This document shows, piece after piece, positions 1 to 7,852 of a stretch of DNA of 52,147 bases. Origin of the DNA: an uncultured Anaerobiospirillum sp. (lineage in GTDB: Bacteria > Pseudomonadota > Gammaproteobacteria > Enterobacterales > Succinivibrionaceae). Below the pieces are notes generated by a model that saw only the letters and a program-made list of their open reading frames with translations, made no database searches and was not told the origin of the DNA. Numbering within the stretch: the first letter of the stretch is position 1; every line of letters starts with the position of its first letter. The stretch is from NCBI GenBank assembly GCA_944389615.1, contig CALXNA010000022.1, forward strand, positions 1-52,147, written 5' to 3'. Made by a program: the position numbers and the translations under genes.

Positions 1-351
1 CTCGATAAAGTAGTTCTGGCCGGGCTTGGTGTAGAGCGAAATCTGATTGGCCGAGAACTCGGACTCCGTGGCGATGTTGTGGGTCTTGTTGCCATCGACC
101 TCGGTGTAAAAGAACACGCCCGGGGCGGTTTCGCCTAAGCACACGCCATCGACGTAGATATCCTTCTTGATGGCGCGCCCGAAGTAGCCTGCGCGGCGAT
201 ACACGTAGATGCCTGCCTTCTCGTTGGTCGGAGATATGAACTCCTTCGACTGGTTGGCGACCTCGGTCGAGTAGGTAGGGACGGAGGCGGTGCAGCCCGT
301 CAGGATAGCAAGTCCTACGGCGGCGCCGATCAAAGTAAGATGCTTGAGCAT
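1..351 (-). CDS. DUF2846-type lipoprotein, 3' part cut by window edge
   Basis: The reading frame runs from an ATG at 351 to the left edge with no stop, giving 117 codons of a longer protein. The N terminus is a lipoprotein signal with lipobox ILTGC, so the mature chain should be anchored in a membrane. Downstream are the pieces GIYVYRRAGYFGRAI, IYVDGVCLGE and FFYTEVDGNKTH, the usual layout of DUF2846-like proteins (a Tyr-Arg strand, a VDG turn, then a PG/DG-x-H strand). A GAGGAG ribosome-binding site lies about 8 bases before the ATG. The function of the family is not known. The family call rests on motif resemblance only. Confidence 0.75.
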   Translation of the reverse strand, partial: MLKHLTLIGAAVGLAILTGCTASVPTYSTEVANQSKEFISPTNEKAGIYVYRRAGYFGRAIKKDIYVDGVCLGETAPGVFFYTEVDGNKTHNIATESEFSANQISLYTKPGQNYFIE

Positions 352-420
352 ATGGGTCTCCTCGGTGTTAAGTAAGGACACATCAAGTGGAGTTGATACT
401 GCGTCCTAGGAATAAGCCCG

Positions 421-1422
421 TTATGGTAATTTGTTTGCCATTTCACAAGAAGCTTTATCTTCAAGCCTGCAAGCTTCTTGGAAAAATTGTTTAGCTTTTG
501 CAATATCTTTTATATCTTGAGATGCGATGTGTTCTGCATTGTTAAGATGGTTTGCAATTTGTTGTAAATAAATTTGCCCCAGCCATCTGCATGATAGCCA
601 GATATTAAGGTTGCATCCCTTTTGATATAGCTGTTTAGCAGTAGCTAAATCTTGATCGACACCGCGACCATCTTCGTATAGTGATCCTAAAAGAGTGCAG
701 GAAAGTCCATCATCCAGAATGCATCCCTTTTGATATAGCTGTTGAGCAGTAGCTAAATTTAGATCGACATCGCGACCATCTTCGTATAGTGATCCCAATT
801 TGGCGCAGGATGTTCCAATACCAAGATCGCATGCCTTTTGATATACCTTGTTAGCAGTAGCTAAATCTTGATCGACACCGCGACCATCTTCGTATAGTGA
901 TCCCAATTTGGCGCAGGAAAGTCCATCATCCAGACTGCATCCCTTTTGATATAGCTGTTGAGCAGTAGCTAAATCTAGATCGACTCCGCGACCATCTTCG
1001 TATAGTAATCCCAATCTGGCGCAGGAAAGTCCATTATCAAGATCGCATCCCTTTTGATATAGCTGTTTAGCAGTAGCTAAATCTTGATCGACACCGCGAC
1101 CCTGCACGTACAGTAATCCTAAAAAAGCGCAGGAAAGTCCATCATCCAGACTGCATCCCTTTTGATATAGCTGTTTAGCAGTAGCTAAATTTTGATCAAC
1201 TCCATGACCCACCTCGTACAGCAATCCCAATGCCGCGCATGCTATGCCTTGATTGAGATTGCATCTCCTTTGAACATTGGCAACATCTTCACTAAGAGTA
1301 GAAGTAGCATGAGCGATGTTGTTGGCAAGTCCTGCTACCACTGATAACGCAGTTAAGGCTACTGCGAAGCATGATGGCAGCGAGATAAGTCTTTTGGCAA
1401 AGTTAACGATGTTGGTGATCAT
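421..1422 (-). CDS. Exported Cys-rich Sel1-repeat protein
   Basis: A signal peptide (NFAKR basic stretch, hydrophobic core, cut near AHA-TS) is followed by six nearly identical 36-residue Sel1-like repeats, one divergent repeat and a partial one. Each repeat has the frame GLSCAxLGxLYEDGRGVD then LATAxQLYQKGC, so the two cysteines recur at fixed spacing. That is the pattern of disulphide-locked, periplasmic or secreted Sel1 proteins such as Helicobacter Hcp. Sel1 solenoids usually bind proteins; the partner here is unknown. The gene is visibly more AT-rich than its neighbours and its DNA repeats are close to identical, which suggests recent unit duplication and perhaps transfer. I chose the ATG at 1422 over an in-frame TTG at 1437; neither has a clear Shine-Dalgarno. 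Confidence 0.85.
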   Translation of the reverse strand: MITNIVNFAKRLISLPSCFAVALTALSVVAGLANNIAHATSTLSEDVANVQRRCNLNQGIACAALGLLYEVGHGVDQNLATAKQLYQKGCSLDDGLSCAFLGLLYVQGRGVDQDLATAKQLYQKGCDLDNGLSCARLGLLYEDGRGVDLDLATAQQLYQKGCSLDDGLSCAKLGSLYEDGRGVDQDLATANKVYQKACDLGIGTSCAKLGSLYEDGRDVDLNLATAQQLYQKGCILDDGLSCTLLGSLYEDGRGVDQDLATAKQLYQKGCNLNIWLSCRWLGQIYLQQIANHLNNAEHIASQDIKDIAKAKQFFQEACRLEDKASCEMANKLP

Positions 1423-1778
1423 AGAAGTTAAGTTCAATCTAATGTTGATAAAACAAACATGATTGATGAGGCTAGGTGTTCAGCCTTGGGTGGAGCTTCG
1501 TGGTTAAGGCGCGCGGGCGGTGGTTGTGATGGTGGGCCGCGCGGGCAGCAGCCTTGGTAGAGTTAGGCGCTCTGAGAGGTGCACTGATCTGCGGTAGAGT
1601 GCAGAGCGGAGATGGTGAGCGTATAGCGCTCGGGGCGTGGACTTTGGGGCCAGAGCTTGGCCCGGTCTGCGCGCCTGAGGAAGGTTAAGGGTTTCTTGGT
1701 TGCGAGCGACGCTTTGTCCGATGCGGTACATCTTGTTGAGCTCACGCAGACCTTGGTTTCGTCAGGCGGGTCGCCGCC
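1423..1778. other. Intergenic, no supported gene
   Basis: This 356-base gap lies upstream of the Sel1 gene and downstream of the small secreted-protein gene, both on the minus strand. Short open frames on the minus strand have no ribosome-binding site and read as arbitrary basic peptides. I see no terminator hairpin with a T run. Confidence 0.5.
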
Positions 1779-2030
1779 TTAGTCGTAGTTGAAGTAGCCA
1801 CCGGTGCCATTTGGCATCAGGTGACCGTCATCGGTGTAGTAGCCACCGGCACCGTCGGACATATCGCGGTTGCCCTGCGGGTTGTAATAGCCGCCCATGC
1901 CGTCAGAAGAGTAATGGCCCTCATCGGTGTAGTAACCACCCATGCCATCAGGTAAGGCAAGATCGGCGGAGGCGCTCGAGCTCAGAGCACCAGCGGCCAT
2001 GGCGGCAAGTAAGAACAAGATAGGACGCAT
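1779..2030 (-). CDS. Small secreted DGxGGYY-repeat protein
   Basis: An 83-residue product starts with a clear signal peptide (MRPILFLLAAMAAGALSSSASA). The mature part is about 60 residues and consists of four copies of a 13-16-residue unit: PDGMGGYYTDEGH, SDGMGGYYNPQGN, SDGAGGYYTDDGH and PNGTGGYFNYD. There are no cysteines. I do not recognise the family. Gly-Tyr-rich repeats with acidic turns could be surface, matrix or metal-binding peptides, but nothing here proves that. A GAGGGA ribosome-binding site lies just upstream of the ATG; a GTG one codon earlier is also possible. The signal peptide, the repeats and the ribosome-binding site together make a real gene likely. Confidence 0.75.
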   Translation of the reverse strand: MRPILFLLAAMAAGALSSSASADLALPDGMGGYYTDEGHYSSDGMGGYYNPQGNRDMSDGAGGYYTDDGHLMPNGTGGYFNYD

Positions 2031-2882
2031 CACAATCTTCCCTCGAAGAGCACATGTTGTGTTTGGACAGGCTGCGTGGGCACATAGAGGCCCGGTGATA
2101 GCGCCACCGCGGATTGTTTGACCAGTCGTGGCGGCTCCCGGGCCCGTGTTACTGCAGTCGTTGAGCTGAACTCGGTCTTATCAGGGAGAGGCATGCTTTT
2201 GAGATTACTGCGCGGCCGCAGCAGCGCAGCTTAAGGCACCGGCTCAAAAGCGCGGCGACGTCCCCAAAACTACAGGTTTGTATAGGCGATTGTGGCGTCA
2301 TGGGTAATAGAAACATAGTCTTTTTTTCTTTTTGCATGATTAAAAATACGGTGGTTTTATATACTGGTGCCTGAAAGGCTAGACTGCATGCGGCTCTGCG
2401 CGCAGGTCGCTGGTCGTTGAGGGGTAGGTCAGAGCCTGCAGCAGGGGCGCGGTGCTGCTTGCAGCGGCGGCCTGCCCAGTTTGCAGCGGGCGCCTTAGGG
2501 CGAGTGTGGGGCGGAGCTTTTGAGCGGTCAGTAGGGTGGTGAGCGCGTGGGTCGTTTGAGGGGTAGGACTTTCATCGTCTCTGCTGGGCAGGGCGCTTGG
2601 GCGCAGGGGCGCCTGAACGCTGGAGGGCGCAGGTCTTGCACCTTTAGAGTTGCTGGTGAGTTCGGGCGCATTAGAGCCGCGGCTTGAGTGGGCGCGCTTT
2701 ATGTGGTGCAGCGTTGCCCAAATTTTGAGCACTGTCCCAGATAGGGGCGGAAGCTGCGCGTAGAATGGGGCTGAGTGTGCGTGTTGGTGCAAGGTTTGCC
2801 TAGCGCGGAGATCATGGGCTGATGGCCTAGGGTGCAACTAGTCTTCAACTAGTGTTCAAGAGCAAGTGCTAAGGAGTGCGCG
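2031..2882. other. Long intergenic region before folP-like gene
   Basis: This 850-base stretch separates the minus-strand secreted-protein gene from the plus-strand folP-like gene. No frame in it has both a ribosome-binding site and protein-like composition. A T-rich tract at 2320-2333 and a possible promoter (TTGCAT at 2332-2337, TTTTAT at 2355-2360, 17-base spacer) are the only signals I see. ftsH, which often precedes folP in gammaproteobacteria, is absent. Confidence 0.45.
2332..2360 (+). promoter_or_regulatory. Possible sigma70 promoter for folP-glmM
   Basis: TTGCAT and TTTTAT are separated by 17 bases, and a second -10-like TATACT overlaps downstream. The site is more than 500 bases before the folP-like start, so assigning it to that gene is weak. 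Confidence 0.25.
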
Positions 2883-3776
2883 GTGGAGCTTCATTTCAGA
2901 GACTCTTATCTTGATCTGTCCCATACTGAGATTATGGGCACCTTGGACTTAGATCCAACGGTGCACTATAGTGCAGATGAGATCGTGGCAGCCGCAAGCG
3001 ACTTTGCTGAGAGTGGCGCGACCTTCATTGAGTTCAGCGTGGGCAAGTTTGCCCCTAAGCCGGTGTCCGATGAGGTGGCCTGCAACATCGTGTGCCATGC
3101 CATTGAGGCCTTAGCCGGGGACGAAGAGCTTCCCGTCCCGGCCGTCTACACCTCCTCGCCTGCTGTCATGAAGGCCGCGGTGGCTGCCGGGGCCAAGATC
3201 GTGGTCGATCCTTTGGCGCTGCGCGCGCCGGGCGCATTGGAGACTGCAGCTGCGTTGGACTGCGCCATCTGCTTGCTCTTTGACCAAACGGTCGAGTTTG
3301 CCGAAGACGATGGCACCGACCCGTGCGGTGCGGTATCGGAGTTCTTTTACGAGCGCATCGATGCCTGCCTCAATGCCAAGATCGAGCGGCGGCGCTTGAT
3401 CTTAGATCCCATGATCAGCGTCAACACCTCAATTGAGTATCGCCTCAAGATGATGGGCCGCTTTAAGTCGCTGATGAGCTTCGGCCTGCCGCTGAGCTGC
3501 GAGCTGCCGCGCGCCGTCGCTGCCAATAACGATATCAACACCATCGAAGGCGCTAACCGCAACCTGACTCAAGAGCCTGCCATTGTCACCACAGTCGCGC
3601 TCTTCTTAGAGCAGCAGGGCGTGCGCTTGATCCGCACCAAGTCTGTCTACGATTTGGCCTTAGGCCTTGATACGTGGCATGCCTTAAACCGCAGTGCGCG
3701 TCCGTTCCGCCTGACCCGCGCCATCGGCAAGACGATTCGCCGTTTGGCCAAGAAGAAGGCCCTCAAAGCCAAGTAG
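2883..3776 (+). CDS. folP: Dihydropteroate synthase-like protein, active site degenerate
   Basis: The 297-residue length, position just before glmM, and end-to-end similarity (LDLSH near residue 11, PGALETAAAL at 116-125, LILDP at 172-176, GVRLIR at 246-251) identify a FolP/DHPS barrel. However, the motifs that bind pterin and pABA are largely gone. The NVTPDSFSDGG loop reads LDLDPTVHYS, the GGESTRPG loop reads FSVGKFAPKP, SVDT reads PAVYT, IIND reads IVVDP, LMHMQG reads LLFDQT, GFGFGK reads MISVNT, SRKS reads LPRAV, and RVHD reads RTKS. Only the Asp of LDP and the first Arg of the last motif persist. The frame is intact and well coded, so this looks like a retained pseudoenzyme or a repurposed barrel rather than a decaying pseudogene. 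The GTG start has AAGGAG upstream. Confidence 0.8.
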   Translation: MELHFRDSYLDLSHTEIMGTLDLDPTVHYSADEIVAAASDFAESGATFIEFSVGKFAPKPVSDEVACNIVCHAIEALAGDEELPVPAVYTSSPAVMKAAVAAGAKIVVDPLALRAPGALETAAALDCAICLLFDQTVEFAEDDGTDPCGAVSEFFYERIDACLNAKIERRRLILDPMISVNTSIEYRLKMMGRFKSLMSFGLPLSCELPRAVAANNDINTIEGANRNLTQEPAIVTTVALFLEQQGVRLIRTKSVYDLALGLDTWHALNRSARPFRLTRAIGKTIRRLAKKKALKAK

Positions 3777-4012
3777 GCGTTCAGCCGCGCGTTTCGTCGG
3801 CGAGCGCTGGCCTGTTACGAAGGCCTTGCGCTCAGCGACCTTTATGAGCCTGCTGCGTGCGCGCAGTGCTAAGTCGCGGAGCGTGGGCGGAGCGCTGGGC
3901 TGACTGCGCGTAAGTCGGTGCTTTGTGCTTGGGAGTTGATGCCTTGAGCCTGACCTTGTGGGGTCGGGCTTCGTTGTTTTTGGGCAGCGCGTTGGGCTTG
4001 GCGTTTGTGCGG

Positions 4013-4018
4013 TACAAT
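4013..4018 (+). promoter_or_regulatory. Possible -10 element upstream of glmM
   Basis: TACAAT lies 50 bases before the glmM start. The matching -35 is poor (TTGGGC at 15 bases), so this is only a candidate internal promoter in the 291-base folP-glmM gap. Confidence 0.25.
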
Positions 4019-4067
4019 TTGGCAAGTTTCACTGCAGCGCGCGGCGCTGCCTGACATAGGGTGTGGT

Positions 4068-5423
4068 ATGCAAGCTTCAATTAAGCGCAAGTATTTTGGT
4101 ACTGACGGGGTGCGTGGGCGCGTCGGCCAGTTTCCAATCTCTCCTGACTTCGTGATGCGCCTTGGTATGGCCGCAGGTAAGGTGCTGCTCAAGCACGACC
4201 AAGGGCGCGTCATCATCGGCAAAGACACCCGTTTGTCGGGCTATATGCTCGAGGCTGCCTTAGAGGCAGGCTTTAGCGCCGCAGGCGTCTCCACGGTGCT
4301 CTTGGGACCGATGCCGACTCCGGCGGTCTCTTATCTGACCAAGGCCTTCCGAGCGGACTTAGGCGTGGTGATCTCCGCGTCCCATAACCCTTACTACGAC
4401 AATGGCATCAAGTTCTTTTCGCGCGAGGGCACGAAGCTCCCTGACGAGGTCGAGCTGGCGATCGAAGAGGCCTTAGACCATGAGATCTCCTGTGCCGAGC
4501 CATCACTCTTTGGTCGCGCCTTCCGCCAAAACGATGCTCCGGGCCGCTATGTCGAGTTCTGTAAGTCGACCTTCGACACCCATATGAGCTTAGAGGGCTT
4601 GTCGCTGGTGGTCGACTGCGCCCATGGTGCCACTTACCATGTCGCCCCGCTCGTCTTCAGAGAGCTCGGCGCTAACGTCACCTGCATGGGCACCGCCCCT
4701 AATGGCATCAACATCAACGATGGCGTCGGCTCAACCCATCCTGAGGCCTTAGTCGAGCGCGTGCTCGCCACTAAGGCTGATCTTGGTATCGCCTTCGATG
4801 GCGATGGTGATCGCGTCATGATGGTCGACCGCCATGGCCACATCTTAGATGGCGATGCTGTGCTTTATATCATCGCCTGCGACCGCCAAGAGCGCGGGCG
4901 CTTAGGCGGTGGTGTCGTCGGCACCTTGATGTCGAACTTGGGTTTTGAGCTTGCGCTCAAGCGTAAGGGCATTGAGTTCTGCCGCTCGGCGGTGGGCGAC
5001 CGTTATGTCATGGAAGAGTTGCTCAAGCGCAAGTGGCGCTTAGGCGGCGAGAACAGTGGCCATGTCATCTGCCTTGACTACACCTCGACCGGTGATGGCA
5101 TCATCTCCGCCTTGCAGGTGTTAAAGGCCGCGCTGCGCCAAGGTAAGCCTTTAAACGAGCTGGTCGCCGACCTTGAGATGTTCCCACAAGAGCTGGTCAA
5201 CATCCGCGTCAACGCCGGTTTCGATGCCTTGAGCGATGAAAAGGTCAAGCAAGAGATCCGCATGGTCGAAGGCGAGTTAGGCGAGACCGGCCGCGTCTTA
5301 ATCCGCAAGAGCGGCACCGAACCGCTCATCCGCGTCATGGTCGAAGGTCAAGAGCGCTCGGTGGTACGCCAGTATGCGGCGCGCCTTGCCGACTGCATTC
5401 GCCAGCAAGCCGACGAGGCTTAG
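4068..5423 (+). CDS. glmM: Phosphoglucosamine mutase GlmM
   Basis: GlmM converts glucosamine-6-phosphate to glucosamine-1-phosphate in the cytosol, feeding UDP-GlcNAc for peptidoglycan and lipopolysaccharide. The 451 residues match the usual size. Landmarks are YFGTDGVRG near the N terminus, the phosphoserine loop ISASHNP (Ser105), the metal-binding loop FDGDGDR, the sugar loop GGENSGH and the C-terminal phosphate-binding [12 protein letters not shown]. The ATG at 4068 was chosen because the protein then begins [14 protein letters not shown], as in other GlmMs, with a TAGGG-type ribosome-binding site. An earlier in-frame start would add 21 unrelated residues. It follows the folP-like gene and precedes secG, as in many gammaproteobacteria. 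Confidence 0.97.
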   Translation: MQASIKRKYFGTDGVRGRVGQFPISPDFVMRLGMAAGKVLLKHDQGRVIIGKDTRLSGYMLEAALEAGFSAAGVSTVLLGPMPTPAVSYLTKAFRADLGVVISASHNPYYDNGIKFFSREGTKLPDEVELAIEEALDHEISCAEPSLFGRAFRQNDAPGRYVEFCKSTFDTHMSLEGLSLVVDCAHGATYHVAPLVFRELGANVTCMGTAPNGININDGVGSTHPEALVERVLATKADLGIAFDGDGDRVMMVDRHGHILDGDAVLYIIACDRQERGRLGGGVVGTLMSNLGFELALKRKGIEFCRSAVGDRYVMEELLKRKWRLGGENSGHVICLDYTSTGDGIISALQVLKAALRQGKPLNELVADLEMFPQELVNIRVNAGFDALSDEKVKQEIRMVEGELGETGRVLIRKSGTEPLIRVMVEGQERSVVRQYAARLADCIRQQADEA

Positions 5424-5558
5424 TCTGCTGCGCTCCGCTGCCGCCTGCGCTTTATAGCGCTGCGCCTCAGCCTCCTGCGCCTGCTTGTCGGGCAAGTGGG
5501 GCGGGCGCTGTTATGGTGCTGCGGGGTGGCGGAGAGATCGTGATGCAGCGCACAGGAC

Positions 5559-5587
5559 TTGCTTATTAGGCCCGGGGTCGGTATCAT
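5559..5587 (+). promoter_or_regulatory. Sigma70 promoter of secG
   Basis: TTGCTT (5559-5564) and TATCAT (5582-5587) are exactly 17 bases apart and lie 42 bases before the secG ATG. Both hexamers are good matches, so secG is probably transcribed independently of glmM. Confidence 0.6.
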
Positions 5588-5628
5588 TGCACAGCTAAAA
5601 TTGTCCGTCTTGGGTTTTGGTTTTCGCT

Positions 5629-6255
5629 ATGTACGAGATTGTCATTGTTTTACTGCTGTTAGTTTCCATTGCGATTGTGGCTTTGATCCTAGTGCAACAA
5701 GGTAAGGGTGCCGGTATGGGCGCCTCCTTCGGCGCAGGCGCTTCGGCTACCGTCTTCGGTGCGGTCGGCTCGGGCAACTTCTTAACGCGCTCCACTTGGA
5801 CTTTGGCCTTAGTCTTCTTCGGTCTGTGCCTCTTCATCGGCTACTTACAAAAGCAGACCCCACATGAGAGCAGTGGCTTTACTAACATTGGCGCCGGTGA
5901 GGTGCAGACGCAGCCTGCCCCAGCCGATGTCCCAAGCTTAGACAGTGACGTCCCAGTCTTAAACACCACCTCTGAGGTTCCAGCCTTAGAGAGCACCACC
6001 AACGAAGCTGCCTCCGATGTCCCTGCTTTAGAGAGCACTGAGGTTCCAGCGGTAGAGTCGACCGAGGCTCCAGCCAGCACTGATGAGGCTGCCCCTGAGG
6101 ATACTACCGATGAGACGGTAGCTTCTGAGGCCGAGGCTACTAATACGGATGAGGCCGCTGAGGCTGAGACCGCTGACGCCGAAGGTGCTGAGGAGAGCAC
6201 CGAGGCTGCTACTGAGGAAGCAGCTGAGGACGCAGCTGAGGACGCCGCACAGTAA
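5629..6255 (+). CDS. secG: Preprotein translocase subunit SecG with long acidic tail
   Basis: SecG is the small third membrane subunit of the SecYEG channel and assists SecA-driven export. Residues 1-73 are typical: first membrane segment about 2-22, a Gly-rich loop (QQGKGAGMGASFGAGAS), SGNFLTRSTW, then a second membrane segment about 54-73. After that comes a tail of about 130 residues made almost only of Ala, Glu, Thr, Ser, Asp, Val and Pro, with repeats such as VPALEST and EAAED. SecG is usually about 75-115 residues, so the tail more than doubles it. No clear Shine-Dalgarno precedes the ATG; an in-frame TTG lies 12 bases upstream. Confidence 0.93.
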   Translation: MYEIVIVLLLLVSIAIVALILVQQGKGAGMGASFGAGASATVFGAVGSGNFLTRSTWTLALVFFGLCLFIGYLQKQTPHESSGFTNIGAGEVQTQPAPADVPSLDSDVPVLNTTSEVPALESTTNEAASDVPALESTEVPAVESTEAPASTDEAAPEDTTDETVASEAEATNTDEAAEAETADAEGAEESTEAATEEAAEDAAEDAAQ

Positions 6256-6319
6256 GTTTTGTGCACTCGACATAGCAGCAAAGTGGCTCTCTGGGGCCGC
6301 TTTTGCTTTGGTCACATGA

Positions 6320-6339
6320 GGAGCCTGATGGCTCCTTTT
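6320..6339 (+). terminator. Rho-independent terminator after secG
   Basis: GGAGCC (6320-6325), a TGAT loop, GGCTCC (6330-6335), then TTTT. The T run is on the plus strand only, so it ends secG transcription ahead of the convergent fau gene. Confidence 0.75.
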
Positions 6340-6352
6340 GTCGTTATGGGGC

Positions 6353-6952
6353 CTAATACTTCTGCGTGAAGTGGTAGTGCTGGGTCGGGGTGATAACCTC
6401 GTCTAAGGGCACGTCCCACTCTTGGCTCTCGATGGAGTCGTTGCGCTGAAAGTCGTAGGCAAGGCCGAGGGTCAGGCAGTTGGGACTTATCTTCTTGAGC
6501 ATGCGGTCGTAGTAGCCCCCGCCCATCCCGAGGCGCGCGCCGCGCCCAGTAAAGCCGACCAGCGGCACTAAGATCACCTCAAGCGCCTGCGGCGCGATGA
6601 GATTGTGGCTCAGTGGCTTGGGCTCTAGGATGTTAAAGCGGTTGGGAATTAGGTCTTCGAGCTTTTCGTAGCGGTAGAAGTCCATGATGCCGCGCTCGGT
6701 GGGCGAGATCACCGGCAGCGCCAGCTGATGCTTGCCTTGCAGCGCTTGATTGAGCGTAATGGTGTCAATCTCCCCTGAGATGCTGAGGTAGGAGGCGATC
6801 AGCCGCGGTGCTTGCAGCATAGGGTGCGCTAGTACCTGCGCCCAGACCTGTTGAGAGTGCGCGGCGACTTCAGCGGCGCTTAAGGCCTTGCGCTGTGCGA
6901 TGATGGCGCTGCGCTGCTGCGCGCGCAAAACTTTGTACTCTTTATCGACCAT
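6353..6952 (-). CDS. fau: 5-formyltetrahydrofolate cyclo-ligase
   Basis: This enzyme uses ATP to convert 5-formyl-THF to 5,10-methenyl-THF and so returns stored folate to one-carbon metabolism. The 199-residue product has the N-terminal basic helix (LRAQQRSAIIAQRKALS), the substrate-strand motif ASYLSISGEIDT, and the family signature VPLVGFTGRGARLGMGGGYY followed by DR. It lies downstream of zapA with a 96-base gap, the zapA-fau order of gammaproteobacteria. The 6S RNA gene usually found between these two genes is absent from the gap. Confidence 0.95.
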   Translation of the reverse strand: MVDKEYKVLRAQQRSAIIAQRKALSAAEVAAHSQQVWAQVLAHPMLQAPRLIASYLSISGEIDTITLNQALQGKHQLALPVISPTERGIMDFYRYEKLEDLIPNRFNILEPKPLSHNLIAPQALEVILVPLVGFTGRGARLGMGGGYYDRMLKKISPNCLTLGLAYDFQRNDSIESQEWDVPLDEVITPTQHYHFTQKY

Positions 6953-7048
6953 GGCCCTATCCTTGGAGGTTAGGGCGTAATTATAGCGTGCGCCGTCGCT
7001 GCGGGACGCGGTGGCGTGCGTGGTGTAGGCTGCGCGCGCAGGCTGCGG

Positions 7049-7345
7049 TCAGTAGTCGAGGTCGTTGAGGTTGTGCTTGATGCGGTGGATGAGCTGCATC
7101 GCCTGCTCTTGGAAGGGGGTGGAGGTGTCGAGGTAACGCTGGAGCTGGCTTTGGCTTTCGATCGCGGCGATGATGGCCGCTTGCTGCGGCGTCAGGCTTG
7201 GGTTGTCACGTAAAATCTTGGAGGTGATCTCTTGGATCTTGCCCACCGCTCGCTGCAGCGAATCAGCCTGACTCTTGTGGCAGCGCAGAGTAAAGCTTTC
7301 GCCTAAGAGCGAAACAGTTACCGTCTTGATCTCGTCGTTATCCAT
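7049..7345 (-). CDS. zapA: Cell division protein ZapA
   Basis: ZapA is a small cytosolic protein that bundles FtsZ filaments at the division ring. The 98-residue product has the ZapA fold: N-terminal VTVSLLGESFTLRC, then a long C-terminal helix predicted to form the dimeric coiled coil (LQRAVGKIQEITSKIL and QAAIIAAIESQSQLQR). Length and the fau neighbour agree with E. coli. The start is the ATG at 7345. Confidence 0.93.
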   Translation of the reverse strand: MDNDEIKTVTVSLLGESFTLRCHKSQADSLQRAVGKIQEITSKILRDNPSLTPQQAAIIAAIESQSQLQRYLDTSTPFQEQAMQLIHRIKHNLNDLDY

Positions 7346-7499
7346 GAGACACCCTTATTACCAGCTGTAACGGGCGCCACTGGCGCACTTTCGACTTGGT
7401 GTGCCAGTTTCTGGGGCTGCTCCCGTGATCTGACAATTACTCCATACTCACCATTGTACCTGATATTTTTTAGTTGGCGCGCATTTTGGCAAAGCCACT

Positions 7500-7760
7500 A
7501 TGGCATAATGAGATCTTACGGGTTTGTACCCGTAGCACTGGCGGGCTCTAGCCCGTGTCTCTGCGGAATTTCACCGGCGCAGGCGTAGCTGAGCCTTATA
7601 AGGCGCTGCTTGCGCGGTTGCAACTGCTCATCCCTTCCCTCCTTGTTCGTATCCGCCCTTGGTGGTTGCATGGCATATGCCTAAGGGCTACCCCGCAGTG
7701 GGCGTGCGCGAGGGAAGCTGGCGTCAGGGAGCTTCGCTCCGCTTGGTTTTTGTTTAGCTT
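7500..7760 (+). ncRNA. Structured RNA candidate between zapA and rluB (6S-like or rluB leader)
   Basis: A -10-like CATAAT at 7504-7509 precedes a strongly folded stretch. It contains ACGGGT/ACCCGT (7518-7533), CGGGC/GCCCG near 7541-7555, the 12-base palindrome GCCTTATAAGGC, CTTCCCTC pairing with GAGGGAAG (about 7634 and 7710), an inner GCCCTTGG/CCTAAGGGC hairpin, and a terminator-like GGAGC/GCTCC followed by TTGGTTTTTGTTT near 7745. The long rod with an internal bubble, plus its place next to zapA and fau, recalls 6S RNA, although here it is divergent from zapA. It could instead be an attenuating leader of rluB. I did not fold it or compare it with covariance models. Confidence 0.4.
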
Positions 7761-7852
7761 ACGTGCCTGAAGGATTGTCCTCGGGCTCAGACAACCGTGA
7801 GGTTGCCGCGGCGTAAGTTGTGATGTTTTTGGCCGAAAAGGATTTCTTGTTG

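Noticed and set aside
1504..1745. Minus-strand open frames of 60-75 codons upstream of the Sel1 gene
   Set aside because: No ribosome-binding site, arbitrary Arg/Pro/Thr composition and mutual overlap.
2379..2837. 152-codon minus-strand frame before the folP-like gene
   Set aside because: Composition is that of unselected GC-rich DNA (Pro, Ala, Thr, Arg), with no start signal and no recognisable motif.
2883..3776. Calling the folP-like gene a pseudogene
   Set aside because: The frame is full length with no stop or frameshift and normal coding character; only active-site residues differ.
6953..7048. 6S RNA between zapA and fau
   Set aside because: The gap is only 96 bases, too short for 6S RNA, and shows no matching fold.
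7561..7600. FMN riboswitch, suggested by GAATTTCACCGGCG
   Set aside because: Only a short stretch resembles the RFN element; the other conserved segments are missing and rluB is not a flavin gene.
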